Positions 44,268-53,285 of a stretch of DNA of 64,000 bases are shown here, piece by piece. Location of the stretch: NCBI RefSeq assembly GCF_001898325.1, contig NZ_MKTR01000024.1, positions 56,571 through 120,570 on the forward strand, given 5' to 3'. Position numbers and translations under genes: made by a program. Positions within the stretch are counted from its first letter, which is position 1. The number at the start of each line of letters is the position of its first letter. The DNA comes from Microbacterium sp. 67-17 (GTDB lineage: Bacteria; Actinomycetota; Actinomycetes; Actinomycetales; Microbacteriaceae). The notes beneath the pieces are model-generated. The model saw nothing but the letters and a program-made list of their open reading frames with translations, was not told the origin of the DNA and did not search any database.

Positions 44268-44908
44268 TGCGAGCCTCCTTCGGTCGGGGCGGCCGGGGCC
44301 GCCGGAGGGAACGCCAGCAGACGCTGTACGTGACGGGCAAGGATGTCGGTCTCGAGATTGACGGGCGAGCCCGGCTGGAGGGCGTCGAACGTGGTCGCCT
44401 CGAGGGTTTCGGGGATGAGCGAGACCTCGAACCACGGTTCGGAGTCAGCGGGCTCGCTGACGGCGCTGACGGTCAGTGACACGCCGTCCATCGCGATCGA
44501 TCCCTTGTCGACGATGAGCGGGGCCAGGTGCTGTGGGATCGCAACGCGGATCACGCGCCACTGGTCGCCGGGCCGAACCTCGAGCACCGTCCCCGTGCCA
44601 TCGATGTGACCCTGCACGATGTGGCCGCCCAGGCGCCCGCCGGCGGCGGTAGCGCGTTCGAGGTTGACGAGGCGATCGACCGAGACATCCGCGAGGGTCG
44701 ACATGTCGAGGGTCTGGCGCATGACATCTGCCGTAAAGCCATCAACGTCGCGGGCGACGACGGTCAAACACACCCCGCTGACGGCGATGGAGTCGCCGTG
44801 CGCGGCATCCGCGACGGATCGCGGTGCGTGAATCGTCAACCGGATGCCGTCGCCCGACGGCTCGACGGCGGTAACGCGGCCGATCTCTTCAACGAGTCCT
44901 GTGAACAT
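44264..44908 (-). CDS. ribE: Riboflavin synthase, alpha subunit
   Basis: Catalyses dismutation of two lumazines to riboflavin. The 214 residues consist of two lumazine-binding repeats: MFTGLVEEIGRVTAVEPSGD with GVCLTVVARD in the first, and GGRLGGHIVQGHIDGTGTVL with GVSLTVSAV in the second. The ATG at 44908 gives the canonical MFTG start, with AGGAG seven bases upstream. The last 20 residues are Ala/Pro-rich and unneeded for the fold. Gene order is ribD-ribE-ribBA-ribH. Confidence 0.96.
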   Translation of the reverse strand: MFTGLVEEIGRVTAVEPSGDGIRLTIHAPRSVADAAHGDSIAVSGVCLTVVARDVDGFTADVMRQTLDMSTLADVSVDRLVNLERATAAGGRLGGHIVQGHIDGTGTVLEVRPGDQWRVIRVAIPQHLAPLIVDKGSIAMDGVSLTVSAVSEPADSEPWFEVSLIPETLEATTFDALQPGSPVNLETDILARHVQRLLAFPPAAPAAPTEGGSQ

Positions 44909-44921
44909 GGCGATCTCCTGA

Positions 44922-46010
44922 CTACACCGACGAAGCGTCAGCGACGGTGGTCTCGGGGGACAGGGATTCGGGGGCCTCGGCTGCGGCGCGGGGGCGGGCG
45001 ACAAACAACACGTCATCGCCGAGCCGCTCGAGCGAAGTCAGCTCGAGCCGGTGAGCCTGTGCGAGGGTCGTGACCCCGATGTCGGTCACAGCCGGCCGAT
45101 CGCGGTCCGGGCCGGAGCCGATCAGGACGGGAGCGACGTATACCAGTACTTCGTCGACCAGTCCGGCGCGCAGGAACGATGCCGCAACCGTCGGCCCGCC
45201 CTCCACGAAAACACGCTGGATGCCGAGATCCCGCAGTTCTTCCAGCACCGCCGTGAGGTCGGTTCCGGGGCGTTGGATCAGGGCTCGGGGATGCTTGCGG
45301 ACCTGTGCGGCATCCGGAATCGAGCGCTCGCCGAGCACGACCGGCAGGGGTTGCTGGGACAGTGGCTGCCCAGCGGGACCCCGTGCGGTCAGTGCCGGGT
45401 CATCGGCCAGCACGGTGCCGATGCCGACCACGATGGCATCGGCATCCGATCGCCGCCGGTGCACGTCAGTGCGTGCCTCGGCGCCTGTGATCCACATGCT
45501 CGTTCCGTCGGCGGCCGCCGCGCGACCATCCAGGCTCTGCGCCCACTTCACGGTGACGTGGGGTCTGCCCAGTCGCTGCACCGTGAGCCAGGTGTCAAGG
45601 AGCGCGGTGCCTTCCTCCCGCATCAGGCCAGCTTCGACTGCAACGCCCGCGGCGGTGAGACGTTCGGCACCGCCGCCCGAGACGACGCCGGGATCATCGA
45701 CCGCGTAGACCACGCGGGCCACACCGGCGTCGATGAGGGCTTGCGCACAGGGGCCGGTGCGGCCGGTGTGGTTGCAGGGCTCGAGGGTGACAACCGCCGT
45801 GCTTCCGCGAAGCTGGTCGGGCGCCAGCTGTGACATCGCATCGACTTCGGCGTGTGCTGTTCCAACACCCCGGTGCCAGCCTTCGGCGAGAACGTCGCCC
45901 TCGGGCGAGAGGATGACGGCCCCGACCTGGGGGTTCACCCCGTGAGGACCGCGCAGGGCAGCGTTGAGCGCACGCCTCATTGCGGCTTCCTCGCTTGTGC
46001 CTTGACTCAC
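44922..46010 (-). CDS. ribD: Bifunctional riboflavin deaminase/reductase
   Basis: Enzyme of 362 residues, first in the operon. The deaminase domain (about 10-150) carries zinc ligands in GTAHAEVDAM and LEPCNHTGRTGPCAQAL. The reductase domain (about 155-340) begins PHVTVKWAQSLDGRAAAADG. I chose the GTG at 46010 (VSQGTSEEAAMRRALNAAL), with GGAGTG upstream, because the frame further upstream runs into the riboswitch. An ATG at 45980 is the alternative. The C-terminal 30 residues are low-complexity. Confidence 0.94.
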   Translation of the reverse strand: MSQGTSEEAAMRRALNAALRGPHGVNPQVGAVILSPEGDVLAEGWHRGVGTAHAEVDAMSQLAPDQLRGSTAVVTLEPCNHTGRTGPCAQALIDAGVARVVYAVDDPGVVSGGGAERLTAAGVAVEAGLMREEGTALLDTWLTVQRLGRPHVTVKWAQSLDGRAAAADGTSMWITGAEARTDVHRRRSDADAIVVGIGTVLADDPALTARGPAGQPLSQQPLPVVLGERSIPDAAQVRKHPRALIQRPGTDLTAVLEELRDLGIQRVFVEGGPTVAASFLRAGLVDEVLVYVAPVLIGSGPDRDRPAVTDIGVTTLAQAHRLELTSLERLGDDVLFVARPRAAAEAPESLSPETTVADASSV

Positions 46011-46050
46011 TGCCCACTCCGGTCGGGTACGCCGGGGCAGGGAAGGCGGC

Positions 46051-46064
46051 GACGCCGTGGCGTC
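46051..46064 (-). promoter_or_regulatory. Hairpin following the FMN aptamer
   Basis: GACGCC-GT-GGCGTC is a perfect 6-bp stem with a two-base loop just downstream of the aptamer on the transcript and about 40 bases before ribD. It could be part of the expression platform (terminator or sequestering stem). No U-tract follows. Confidence 0.45.
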
Positions 46065-46068
46065 ACCT

Positions 46069-46224
46069 GTGCTGCCTCCCATCCGGACTGACGACACTTT
46101 CGCGTCGCATCACCGTCGGTTCCGGAATTTCACCGAATCAACCGCTGCGGCGTTCTCTCGAACACGGATGCAGCGGGTCGCGGACTATCACCGCCGGTTC
46201 GGATTCTCACCGACCCCGGAGCAC
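46069..46224 (-). promoter_or_regulatory. FMN riboswitch (RFN element) upstream of ribD
   Basis: Read on the minus strand, the conserved RFN blocks appear in order: CTCCGGGGTCGGTGAGAATC, AACCGGCGGTGATAGTCCGC, a variable stem, GATTCGGTGAAATTCCGGAA, CCGACGGTGA, and AGTCCGGATGGGAGGCAGCA. This is a textbook FMN aptamer. Binding of FMN is expected to switch off the ribDEBAH operon about 60 bases downstream. Confidence 0.95.
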
Positions 46225-46279
46225 GTTCATTGCTCTCGAGTGTAGTCAACGTGGGGCGCGCGCGTTCATTCCCGAGGCG

Positions 46280-47248
46280 TTACACCCCTTCGCGCCCGTC
46301 GACCATGGCGCGAGCGGTGCGCTCATCGATGACCAGGTCCGTGATCAGGCCCGCGGCCAGCGCACCGCGCAGGCTCGGGATCTTGGCCTCGCCGGTCACG
46401 ATGCAGCAGCGCCGCGGGACTGCGCGAAGCAGATCGAAAGAGGGGCCCGACCCGCGGTCGTTCAAGGCGATTCCCTCGGTCGATCCGTTCGCCCGGTAGA
46501 ACACCGTTGCGACGTCGCCCACGACGCGTTCCGCCTTCAGCTGCTCGAGGTCGGCGGGTTCGAGGTAGTCGCCGGCGTGGACGCGGCTGGGCACCTCGGC
46601 CCGGAAAGCTCCCACGCTGAACAGCACGAGACCCATGCGGCTTTGGATGTCGAGGATGCGTCGCGTGCTGCGCTCTCGCCAGAGCGCGCGTCGTGTTTCA
46701 GGGTCGTCGAAGAACGCGGGGACAGGGAACTGCTCGGCATCTCCGCCATACGCGGTGCTGAACCTGCTGAGCAGTTCGCTCGCATACGTGATGCCCGATG
46801 TCTTGACGTTTCCGGAGCCGTTCAGTTGCACGAATGTCGTGCCGTGCACGCGCTTGGGAGTGAGACGCCGTGCTACCGCCGCAAGCGTCGATCCCCACGC
46901 GATGCCGACCACCAGATCTGAGACGATCAGCTCGTCGAGCAGTTGGGCTGCCCCCTGCGCGACGCGGTCGAGACGCTCGAGATCGCTCACCGACTCGGGC
47001 ACGGGAATGACCTGTGCGCGGACGCCGAACTGGCGCCGCAGCTGCGTCTCGACGAGTCCGGGGGCATCGAGGGGTGAACGGACGCGCACCTCGACGATTC
47101 CCTCGGCGCGGGCGAACGACAGCAGTCGCGACACCGTGGAGCGCGAGGTTCCGAGCTCGGCCGCGATGGCATCCATCGTGCGCAGCTGGACGTAGTAGAG
47201 ATGGGCGGCAGTCAGTGCCCGTCGCAGGTGGGTCGAGTCGTCGCTCAC
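46280..47248 (-). CDS. SorC-family transcriptional regulator (probable glycerol regulator)
   Basis: Regulator of 322 residues. The helix-turn-helix spans about 15-60 (TMDAIAAELGTSRSTVSRLLSFARAEG, split here by family boundaries), and the C-terminal sugar-phosphate-binding domain has GIAWGSTLAAVARRL and VQLNGSGN. The GTG at 47248 is preferred because CACACT lies six bases upstream (leaderless pattern) and the operator TGCAC-GTAT-GTGCA overlaps that box, giving autoregulation. An ATG at 47284 would put the operator inside the coding region. It is divergent from glpD, so it probably responds to a glycerol metabolite. Confidence 0.82.
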   Translation of the reverse strand: MSDDSTHLRRALTAAHLYYVQLRTMDAIAAELGTSRSTVSRLLSFARAEGIVEVRVRSPLDAPGLVETQLRRQFGVRAQVIPVPESVSDLERLDRVAQGAAQLLDELIVSDLVVGIAWGSTLAAVARRLTPKRVHGTTFVQLNGSGNVKTSGITYASELLSRFSTAYGGDAEQFPVPAFFDDPETRRALWRERSTRRILDIQSRMGLVLFSVGAFRAEVPSRVHAGDYLEPADLEQLKAERVVGDVATVFYRANGSTEGIALNDRGSGPSFDLLRAVPRRCCIVTGEAKIPSLRGALAAGLITDLVIDERTARAMVDGREGV

Positions 47249-47258
47249 GCAGACAGTG

Positions 47259-47272
47259 TGCACGTATGTGCA
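47259..47272. promoter_or_regulatory. Palindromic operator in the sorC/glpD divergent promoter
   Basis: TGCAC-GTAT-GTGCA is a perfect 5-bp-arm dyad of 14 bases, overlapping the inferred -10 of the regulator gene and lying 79 bases before glpD. It is the best candidate binding site for the SorC-type protein. Confidence 0.65.
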
Positions 47273-47350
47273 TTGAGCCTGCAACTTCGATCAGCCATGG
47301 GACGATGGGGAACACACGGGAAATCCCCGAGCGAGGAAGGACACGAATCG

Positions 47351-49069
47351 ATGAGCGCCGTCGAACGAGGCACCGTCACCCAGTTGAGCGATCGGCCGCA
47401 GGCCGACGTTCTGATCGTCGGCGGTGGGGTCAACGGGCTCGCAGCTTTTCGAGACCTCGCGCTCCAGGGCGTGGATGTCGCGCTCGTCGAACGCGGCGAC
47501 TTCGTCAGTGGTGCATCCGCAGCGTCCTCGCACATGATCCACGGTGGCGTTCGGTACCTCGAGAACGGGGAGTTCCGTCTCGTCCACGAGGCGGTTACCG
47601 AGCGTAATGACCTGCTGGCCACAGCCCCCCATTACGTGCGTCCACTGCAGACGACGATCCCGATCTTCTCGACATTCTCGGGGGTGTTCTCGGCACCCCT
47701 GCGCTTCCTGCGCCACGGCGCGGGCAAGCATGTCGAGCGTGGTGCCGCGCTGATCAAGATCGGCCTCACGATCTACGACTCGTTCTCGCGCGGCGGCGGC
47801 CGTGTTCCCCGCCACACCTTCCGCGGACGCGCTGCGTCACTGCGTGATCTTCCCGCGATGAACGAGACCGTCAAGTACACCGCGACCTACTGGGATGCCT
47901 CGGTGCACGATCCTGAACGCCTCGCGCTCGATCTGCTCCGTGACGGTCGTGCCGCCGGTGGCGACCTCGCCCGGGCTGCGAACTACGTCGAAGCCGTGGG
48001 GGCAGTGGATGGCGCGATCATTCTTCGCGACACCGAGACAGGTGTTGAGTTCCCGTTCCGTGCGGCGGTCGTGATCAACGCATCCGGACCCTGGACCGAC
48101 CTCACCAACCGCGCACTCGGCGCACCGACCAGCTTCATGGGCGGAACCAAGGGCTCGCATATCGTGCTCGATAACCCCGAGCTGTTGGCGGCCACGGCCG
48201 GTCGCGAGATCTTCTTCGAGCACCGCGACGGTCGCATCGTCCTCATCTACCCGCTCAAGGGACGCGTCATGGTCGGCACCACCGACCTCGAGCACGACAT
48301 GGCAGAGCCCGCAGTGTGCACCGAGCCAGAGGTTGACTACTTCATCGACCTCATCGGGCACGTCTTCCCTGACATCACCGTCGATCGCTCGCAGATCGTT
48401 TACCGCTTCTCGGGTGTGCGTCCGCTTCCCGGCCACGGCGATCTCGCCCCCGGTTTCGTCTCGCGCGACTACCGTGTCGAGACCGAGCAGCTCCCCGGGT
48501 CGGCGGACACCACGGTGATCAGCCTCGTCGGCGGCAAATGGACGACCTTCCGTGCCTCCGCCGCCCACCTGACCGACGACGCCCTCGGGTTGCTTGCCCG
48601 GCCCCGCGTCGTCACGACCCGCGGCCGCGCCATCGGTGGCGGCGCCGGATACCCGGTGACCGAACGGGCGCGGCACCAGTGGGTGGCTGAGAACCGCCGC
48701 GGGCTCTCCAAGGATGCAGCAGCCACTCTCCTCGAACGCTACGGAACGACGGCCCGCGAGATCATCGCGTTCGTGGACGAGGATGCCGAGGACCGGCCAC
48801 TGGAGGCCCTTCCCGCCTACAGCACCGGCGAGCTGCGCTACCTCGCGAGCGCAGAGGATGTCGTGCACCTGGCTGATCTGCTGCTGCGTCGCACGAGCAT
48901 CGCGTTCCTCGGTGAGGCCACGCCCGAGGTCGTCGCCGAGATCGCCGACGCCGTCGCGCCCGTGCTCGGATGGGACGAGGATGCCGCCACGGCAGAGGTC
49001 GCCGCGGCCCTTGCCGCTGTCCACGCCGCCGATCCGACCTGGCAGCCCGCAGCGGCACCGGTAGCCTAA
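47351..49069 (+). CDS. glpD: Glycerol-3-phosphate dehydrogenase (FAD)
   Basis: Membrane-associated flavoenzyme of 572 residues that oxidises glycerol-3-phosphate to DHAP and feeds quinones. FAD motif [20 protein letters not shown] (about 19-38), [37 protein letters not shown] and GGKWTTFRA are typical of aerobic GlpD/GlpO. GGAAGGA precedes the ATG. It lies upstream of glpK in the same direction, with no glpF facilitator nearby. Confidence 0.96.
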   Translation: MSAVERGTVTQLSDRPQADVLIVGGGVNGLAAFRDLALQGVDVALVERGDFVSGASAASSHMIHGGVRYLENGEFRLVHEAVTERNDLLATAPHYVRPLQTTIPIFSTFSGVFSAPLRFLRHGAGKHVERGAALIKIGLTIYDSFSRGGGRVPRHTFRGRAASLRDLPAMNETVKYTATYWDASVHDPERLALDLLRDGRAAGGDLARAANYVEAVGAVDGAIILRDTETGVEFPFRAAVVINASGPWTDLTNRALGAPTSFMGGTKGSHIVLDNPELLAATAGREIFFEHRDGRIVLIYPLKGRVMVGTTDLEHDMAEPAVCTEPEVDYFIDLIGHVFPDITVDRSQIVYRFSGVRPLPGHGDLAPGFVSRDYRVETEQLPGSADTTVISLVGGKWTTFRASAAHLTDDALGLLARPRVVTTRGRAIGGGAGYPVTERARHQWVAENRRGLSKDAAATLLERYGTTAREIIAFVDEDAEDRPLEALPAYSTGELRYLASAEDVVHLADLLLRRTSIAFLGEATPEVVAEIADAVAPVLGWDEDAATAEVAAALAAVHAADPTWQPAAAPVA

Positions 49070-49118
49070 GCGGCGCGTCATCCATCGTCTGGAGGCGCTC
49101 AACACTTCGGGAGGCATC

Positions 49119-50657
49119 GTGGCCGAACACGTCCTAGCCATCGACCAAGGCACCACCTCGACACGGGCGATCGTTTTCGATCGAGCCGGAACCGTGGTGG
49201 CAACCGCCCAGCGCGAACACGAGCAGATCTTTCCTCGTGCGGGGTGGGTCGAGCACGACCCCATGGAGATCTGGACGAATACCGAGTGGGTGATCTCTGG
49301 CGTTCTCAGCAAGGCCCATCTGCAGGCATCCGGCATCGCGGCCGCCGGTGTCACGAACCAGCGCGAGACCGCGATCGTGTGGGATCGCCGCACGGGTCAG
49401 CCCATCTTCAACGCGATCGTGTGGCAGGACACCCGCACACAGCCCCGGCTGGATGCGCTCGCCCATGAGGGCGTGGGCGATCGCGTCACCGAGGTGACGG
49501 GTCTTCCACTTGCCACCTACTTCTCGGCATCCAAGGTCGCGTGGATCCTCGACCACGTGCCGGGGGCGCGGGCGGATGCCGAAGCCGGCCATCTGCTGTT
49601 CGGCACCCCTGATTCGTGGGTGGTCTGGAACCTCACGGGCGGAACCAGCGGTGGGGCGCACGTGACCGATGTCACCAACGCGAGTCGGACCCTGCTCATG
49701 GACCTGCAGACGCTCGATTGGTCGGACGAGATGCTCGCGCTGTGGAACATTCCCCGCGCGATGATGCCCGAGATCCGGTCATCGTCGGATGTCGTCGGCG
49801 AACTCGCGCTGCCCGGCACCGCCCGCGAACTCCCGATCGCCGGCATCCTCGGCGACCAGCAGGCAGCGACCTTCGGGCAGGCTGCCTTCGGCGTGGGCGA
49901 TTCGAAGAACACCTACGGCACCGGCAACTTCCTGCTCGTGGGCACCGGGACCGAGATCGTCAGGTCTCGTCACGGACTCATCACCACCGTCGCATATCGG
50001 CTGGGGGATGGCCCCGCCCACTACGCGCTGGAAGGCTCGATCGCCGTCACCGGATCGCTCGTGCAGTGGCTGCGAGACAACCTCGGGATCATCGATCGCG
50101 CACAGGATGTCGAAACCCTCGCGATGACCGTCGAGAACGCGGGCGGGTCATACTTCGTGCCAGCCTTCTCGGGCCTGTTCGCTCCCTACTGGCGACCGGA
50201 TGCCCGCGGTGCGATCGTCGGCCTCACCCGGTACGTGACACGCGCCCACATCGCCCGCGCCGCTCTCGAGTCGACGGCCTTCCAGACCCGGGACGTGATC
50301 GAGGCTGTCGTCGGGGATGCCGGCCGCGATCTCTCGGAACTGCGCGTCGACGGGGGAATGACGAAGAACGATCTGCTCATGCAGTTCCAGGCCGACATCC
50401 TCGGCATCCCCGTCGTACGCCCGCGCGTGGTCGAGACGACGGCGCTCGGCGCCGCCTACGCGGCAGGCCTTGCAGTCGGCGTCTGGTCGGGACTCGACGA
50501 ACTGCGCGAACACTGGCAAGTGGATCGCCGGTTCGAACCTCAGATGTCTGAGGAGGAACGCGCTCGCCGCTACCGGCTGTGGAAGAAGGCCGTCACGAAG
50601 TCCCTCGATTGGGTGGATGACGATGCTCGGACGCTGATGGATACGCTCGGCGACTGA
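49119..50657 (+). CDS. glpK: Glycerol kinase
   Basis: Phosphorylates glycerol to glycerol-3-phosphate for GlpD. The 512 residues match the family. Motifs: [20 protein letters not shown] at the N-terminus, [20 protein letters not shown] (about 76-95), the FGGY-family segments [12 protein letters not shown] and [20 protein letters not shown]. The GTG start has GGGAGG seven bases upstream and lies 49 bases after glpD, so the genes form an operon. A strong inverted repeat follows. Confidence 0.97.
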   Translation: MAEHVLAIDQGTTSTRAIVFDRAGTVVATAQREHEQIFPRAGWVEHDPMEIWTNTEWVISGVLSKAHLQASGIAAAGVTNQRETAIVWDRRTGQPIFNAIVWQDTRTQPRLDALAHEGVGDRVTEVTGLPLATYFSASKVAWILDHVPGARADAEAGHLLFGTPDSWVVWNLTGGTSGGAHVTDVTNASRTLLMDLQTLDWSDEMLALWNIPRAMMPEIRSSSDVVGELALPGTARELPIAGILGDQQAATFGQAAFGVGDSKNTYGTGNFLLVGTGTEIVRSRHGLITTVAYRLGDGPAHYALEGSIAVTGSLVQWLRDNLGIIDRAQDVETLAMTVENAGGSYFVPAFSGLFAPYWRPDARGAIVGLTRYVTRAHIARAALESTAFQTRDVIEAVVGDAGRDLSELRVDGGMTKNDLLMQFQADILGIPVVRPRVVETTALGAAYAAGLAVGVWSGLDELREHWQVDRRFEPQMSEEERARRYRLWKKAVTKSLDWVDDDARTLMDTLGD

Positions 50658-50697
50658 CCCGTTGTTGTGGTGCCGCTGCAGTAAGTGGTGCCGCTAC

Positions 50698-50867
50698 GCG
50701 AACTGCCCAGCGCGGGGACATGCCCTCGCCGGCTGCGCCGGCTCCCGCCAGACCCGGTGCCAGCCCCGCGCTGGGCAGTTCGCTTCGCTCCTGCGTAGAC
50801 CATCGGGCGGTCTGGTATGCCGTGCGTCAGTTTCTGCCTGCCCCGCGGTAAGCAGTTCGCTTCACTC
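50698..50867. repeat. Inverted repeat with nested hairpin and extra half-copy
   Basis: Arms 50698-50717 (GCGAACTGCCCAGCGCGGGG) and 50764-50783 are perfect 20-base inverted repeats; the 46-base loop contains GCCGGC-TGC-GCCGGC (50729-50743). A degenerate second copy of the right arm and its flank (50763-50790) recurs at 50840-50867. The block fills the 215-base convergent gap between glpK and the glycosylase gene and probably ends both transcripts. No gene is visible here. Confidence 0.65.
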
Positions 50868-50872
50868 GCGTG

Positions 50873-51748
50873 CTACTTCAGGAGGCGGGAGAGGCGGCGA
50901 TCGGCGAGCAGCTTTCCGCCGGTCTGGCACGTGGGGCAGTACTCGAGCGAGTTATCGGCGAAGAAGACGCTGCGCACTTCGTCGCCGCAGACGGGGCACG
51001 CCTCGCCCCGACGGCCGTGCACCCGCATCCCGCGTCGCTTGGCGTCCTTGAGATCGGCCGGGGGCTTGCCGGACGCCGTCGCAATCGCCTCCGCGAGTGT
51101 CTGCTGCATCGCGGTGAAGAGGGTGTCGATGTCGGCGTCGGTCAGGTTCGCTGCCAGGGCGTAGGGCGACATCCGTGCCGCGTGCAGGATTTCATCGGAG
51201 TAGGCGTTGCCGATCCCGGCGATGATCGACTGGTCGCGCAGAACGCCTTTGATCTGGGTCCGGCGCCCCGCAAGGAGCGCGGCGAGAGCGTCACGATCGA
51301 ATCGCGGATCCAGCGGATCGGGGCCGAGCCGCTCGATGCCCGGCACATCTGTGGGATTCCGGGCTGCGTACACCGCAAGGGATTTCTTTGTGCCCGCCTC
51401 GGTCAGGTCGAATCCCGAGCCATCCGAGAAGCCGATGCGGAGCGCGATCGGAGTCTTGCCGGGCCGGATGATCGTGCTCGGCAGCTGGTCATACCAGCGG
51501 AGCCACCCGGCCTTCGCGAGGTGGAAGACGAGGTGCAGTGAGGACGCAGCACCCGTCGCCGTCTCGATGTCGACGAACTTCCCGTGGCGCGACACCGACA
51601 CGACCTGCGTGCGGACGAGCGCATCCAGCGGCGGATCGTAGGTCTTGAGCGCCGCGATGTTCGCAACCGTCGCGCGGGTGACGGTGAGACCCGGCAGGCG
51701 TCCGGCAAGGAAATCGACAAGTCCCTGCACTTCTGGCATCTCGGGCAT
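50873..51748 (-). CDS. Fpg/Nei-family DNA glycosylase/AP lyase
   Basis: Base-excision repair enzyme of 291 residues for oxidised bases. The N-terminus MPEMPEVQ places the catalytic Pro and Glu directly after the initiator Met. HGKFVDIET holds the conserved Lys region, IAGIGNAYSDEILHAARMSP is the helix-two-turn-helix, and the C-terminal zinc finger is CPVCGDEV with CPTCQTGG. Whether it is MutM- or Nei-like in specificity cannot be decided. CAGGAT lies six bases before the ATG, a near match to the leaderless pattern. Confidence 0.9.
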   Translation of the reverse strand: MPEMPEVQGLVDFLAGRLPGLTVTRATVANIAALKTYDPPLDALVRTQVVSVSRHGKFVDIETATGAASSLHLVFHLAKAGWLRWYDQLPSTIIRPGKTPIALRIGFSDGSGFDLTEAGTKKSLAVYAARNPTDVPGIERLGPDPLDPRFDRDALAALLAGRRTQIKGVLRDQSIIAGIGNAYSDEILHAARMSPYALAANLTDADIDTLFTAMQQTLAEAIATASGKPPADLKDAKRRGMRVHGRRGEACPVCGDEVRSVFFADNSLEYCPTCQTGGKLLADRRLSRLLK

Positions 51749-51760
51749 GGCGACATCCTG

Positions 51761-52348
51761 TCACGGGGTGGGAAGCGGCGGCAGGCCTCCATCGAGGATC
51801 GGCCAGGCGACCGGCGCGCGATCGTCGCCGGCGAGAAGGCCCGCGATCCAGGCATCGTCGCGGTGCGACGGGCCCGCCAGTGCGTGCCGGAGCGTCCCCT
51901 CGTAGCGGAAGCCGAGCGCCCGGGCCACACGTGCAGAGCCGGTGTTGCCCACGACCGCACGCCATTCGATGCGAGCCAGCGACATGCCGACGCGTTGAAA
52001 GCCGAACTCGACCACAGCGGTGGCGGCCTCGATGAGCAGGCGCCGTCGCCGCGCCCAGGGCGACATCCAGAACCCCAGCTCCGCCGACTCGGGCTCGCGG
52101 CGGTATAGCCCGATCATCCCCGCTAGCTGTCCGTCGTGACGGATGCCCCACGTCGCCTCGCGGCCCTCGGCCCAGTGGCGCTCCACGCGCGGGATGAATT
52201 GCTCGGCATGCTCGCGCAGATACGGCGAAGGCACGGTGGTGTAGCGCTGGATCGCCGGGTCTTGACACGCCTCGAAGATCGCATCCACGTCAGCGTCGGT
52301 CGGTGGCGAGAGCTCGCACCGCTCGGTGCGCAGCACGACGACATCCAT
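51761..52348 (-). CDS. GNAT acetyltransferase, RimJ/RimL type
   Basis: Protein of 195 residues with the acetyl-CoA-binding fold. The start CELSPPTDADVDAIFEACQD is typical of RimJ/RimL-like members; GMIGLYRREPESAELGFWMS is the central strand pair; RIEWRAVVGNTGSARVARAL is the CoA loop region and GFRYEGTLRHAL the final strands. Leaderless promoter TAGGGT lies six bases before the ATG. It could acetylate a ribosomal protein, antibiotic or amino acid; target unknown. Confidence 0.85.
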   Translation of the reverse strand: MDVVVLRTERCELSPPTDADVDAIFEACQDPAIQRYTTVPSPYLREHAEQFIPRVERHWAEGREATWGIRHDGQLAGMIGLYRREPESAELGFWMSPWARRRRLLIEAATAVVEFGFQRVGMSLARIEWRAVVGNTGSARVARALGFRYEGTLRHALAGPSHRDDAWIAGLLAGDDRAPVAWPILDGGLPPLPTP

Positions 52349-52471
52349 CGCCCCACCCTATGCGGCTTCTCGGGACGTTCGTCTCTCGCGGGGTACCCCG
52401 GGTCGGCGTAACGTCGCAGTCGCAGCGTTACGGAGCGCTCCGCGCTCTGGCGTCGGAGAAAGGACTCTGAA

Positions 52472-53248
52472 ATGCGTACGTATGTGGTCACCGGATCTGC
52501 CTCCGGTATCGGCAAGGCAACCGCCGACCTCCTCGTGGAGCGAGGAGACAGGGTGATCGGCGTGGACCTGCGCGATGCTGATGTCGAGGTCGACCTGACG
52601 ACGGCCGACGGGCGAGAGCGACTCGTCACGGAGGTCAACCGCCTCTCCGGCGGATCGATTGATGGCGTCCTCGCGATCGCCGGCCTTGCCGTGCCTGCGC
52701 CTGCGACTGTCGGCGTCAATTACTTCGGTATGGTCGCTACACTCGAGGGCCTGCGTCCCTTGCTGCTGGAATCCGACGCCCCTCGAGCCGTCGGGGTCTC
52801 ATCGATGGCGAGCCTGCAGCCTTCCGATACTCGGCTTGTCGATCTCGAGTTGGCTGGCGACGAACCTGCCGCGCTTGCCCGGGCAGCCGAGCTGGCCGCG
52901 GGAGCCGAGACGGCGAATCTCATCTACAGCTCCACGAAGGTCGGCTTCGCGCGATGGATTCGTCGCCACGCCGCCCTGCCGGAGTGGGCCGGTGCAGGCA
53001 TCCCGCTCAACGCTGTCGCTCCCGGCGTCATCCTCACGCCGATGGTCGCGCCGCTCCTGGCGACTGACGAGGGCCGCTCGATGATTGAGCAGGCTGTGCC
53101 CATGCCGCTCAACGGCTTCGCAGAAGCGATTGTCGTCGCACGGCTCCTCGCATGGCTGGCGGGGCCCGAGAACTCCCACCTGTGTGGCCAGGTGGTTTTC
53201 GTCGACGGGGGAAGCGACGTCGTCATCCGGGGAGAGAGAGTGTGGTGA
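52472..53248 (+). CDS. Short-chain dehydrogenase/reductase, 3-alpha-HSD-like
   Basis: NAD(P)-dependent oxidoreductase of 258 residues. The cofactor motif is VVTGSASGIGKATADLL (about 5-21), AIAGLAVPAPATVGVNYFG holds the structural AG and Asn, and the catalytic residues are Ser in VGVSSMASLQ with YSSTK near residue 151. The family resembles 3-alpha-hydroxysteroid/carbonyl dehydrogenases, but substrates vary widely. AAAGGA lies ten bases before the ATG. It stands alone between convergent and divergent neighbours. Confidence 0.88.
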   Translation: MRTYVVTGSASGIGKATADLLVERGDRVIGVDLRDADVEVDLTTADGRERLVTEVNRLSGGSIDGVLAIAGLAVPAPATVGVNYFGMVATLEGLRPLLLESDAPRAVGVSSMASLQPSDTRLVDLELAGDEPAALARAAELAAGAETANLIYSSTKVGFARWIRRHAALPEWAGAGIPLNAVAPGVILTPMVAPLLATDEGRSMIEQAVPMPLNGFAEAIVVARLLAWLAGPENSHLCGQVVFVDGGSDVVIRGERVW

Positions 53249-53285
53249 GGCGTGACGGTCTGGTGACCGCTGCGACGCGGGCTGT

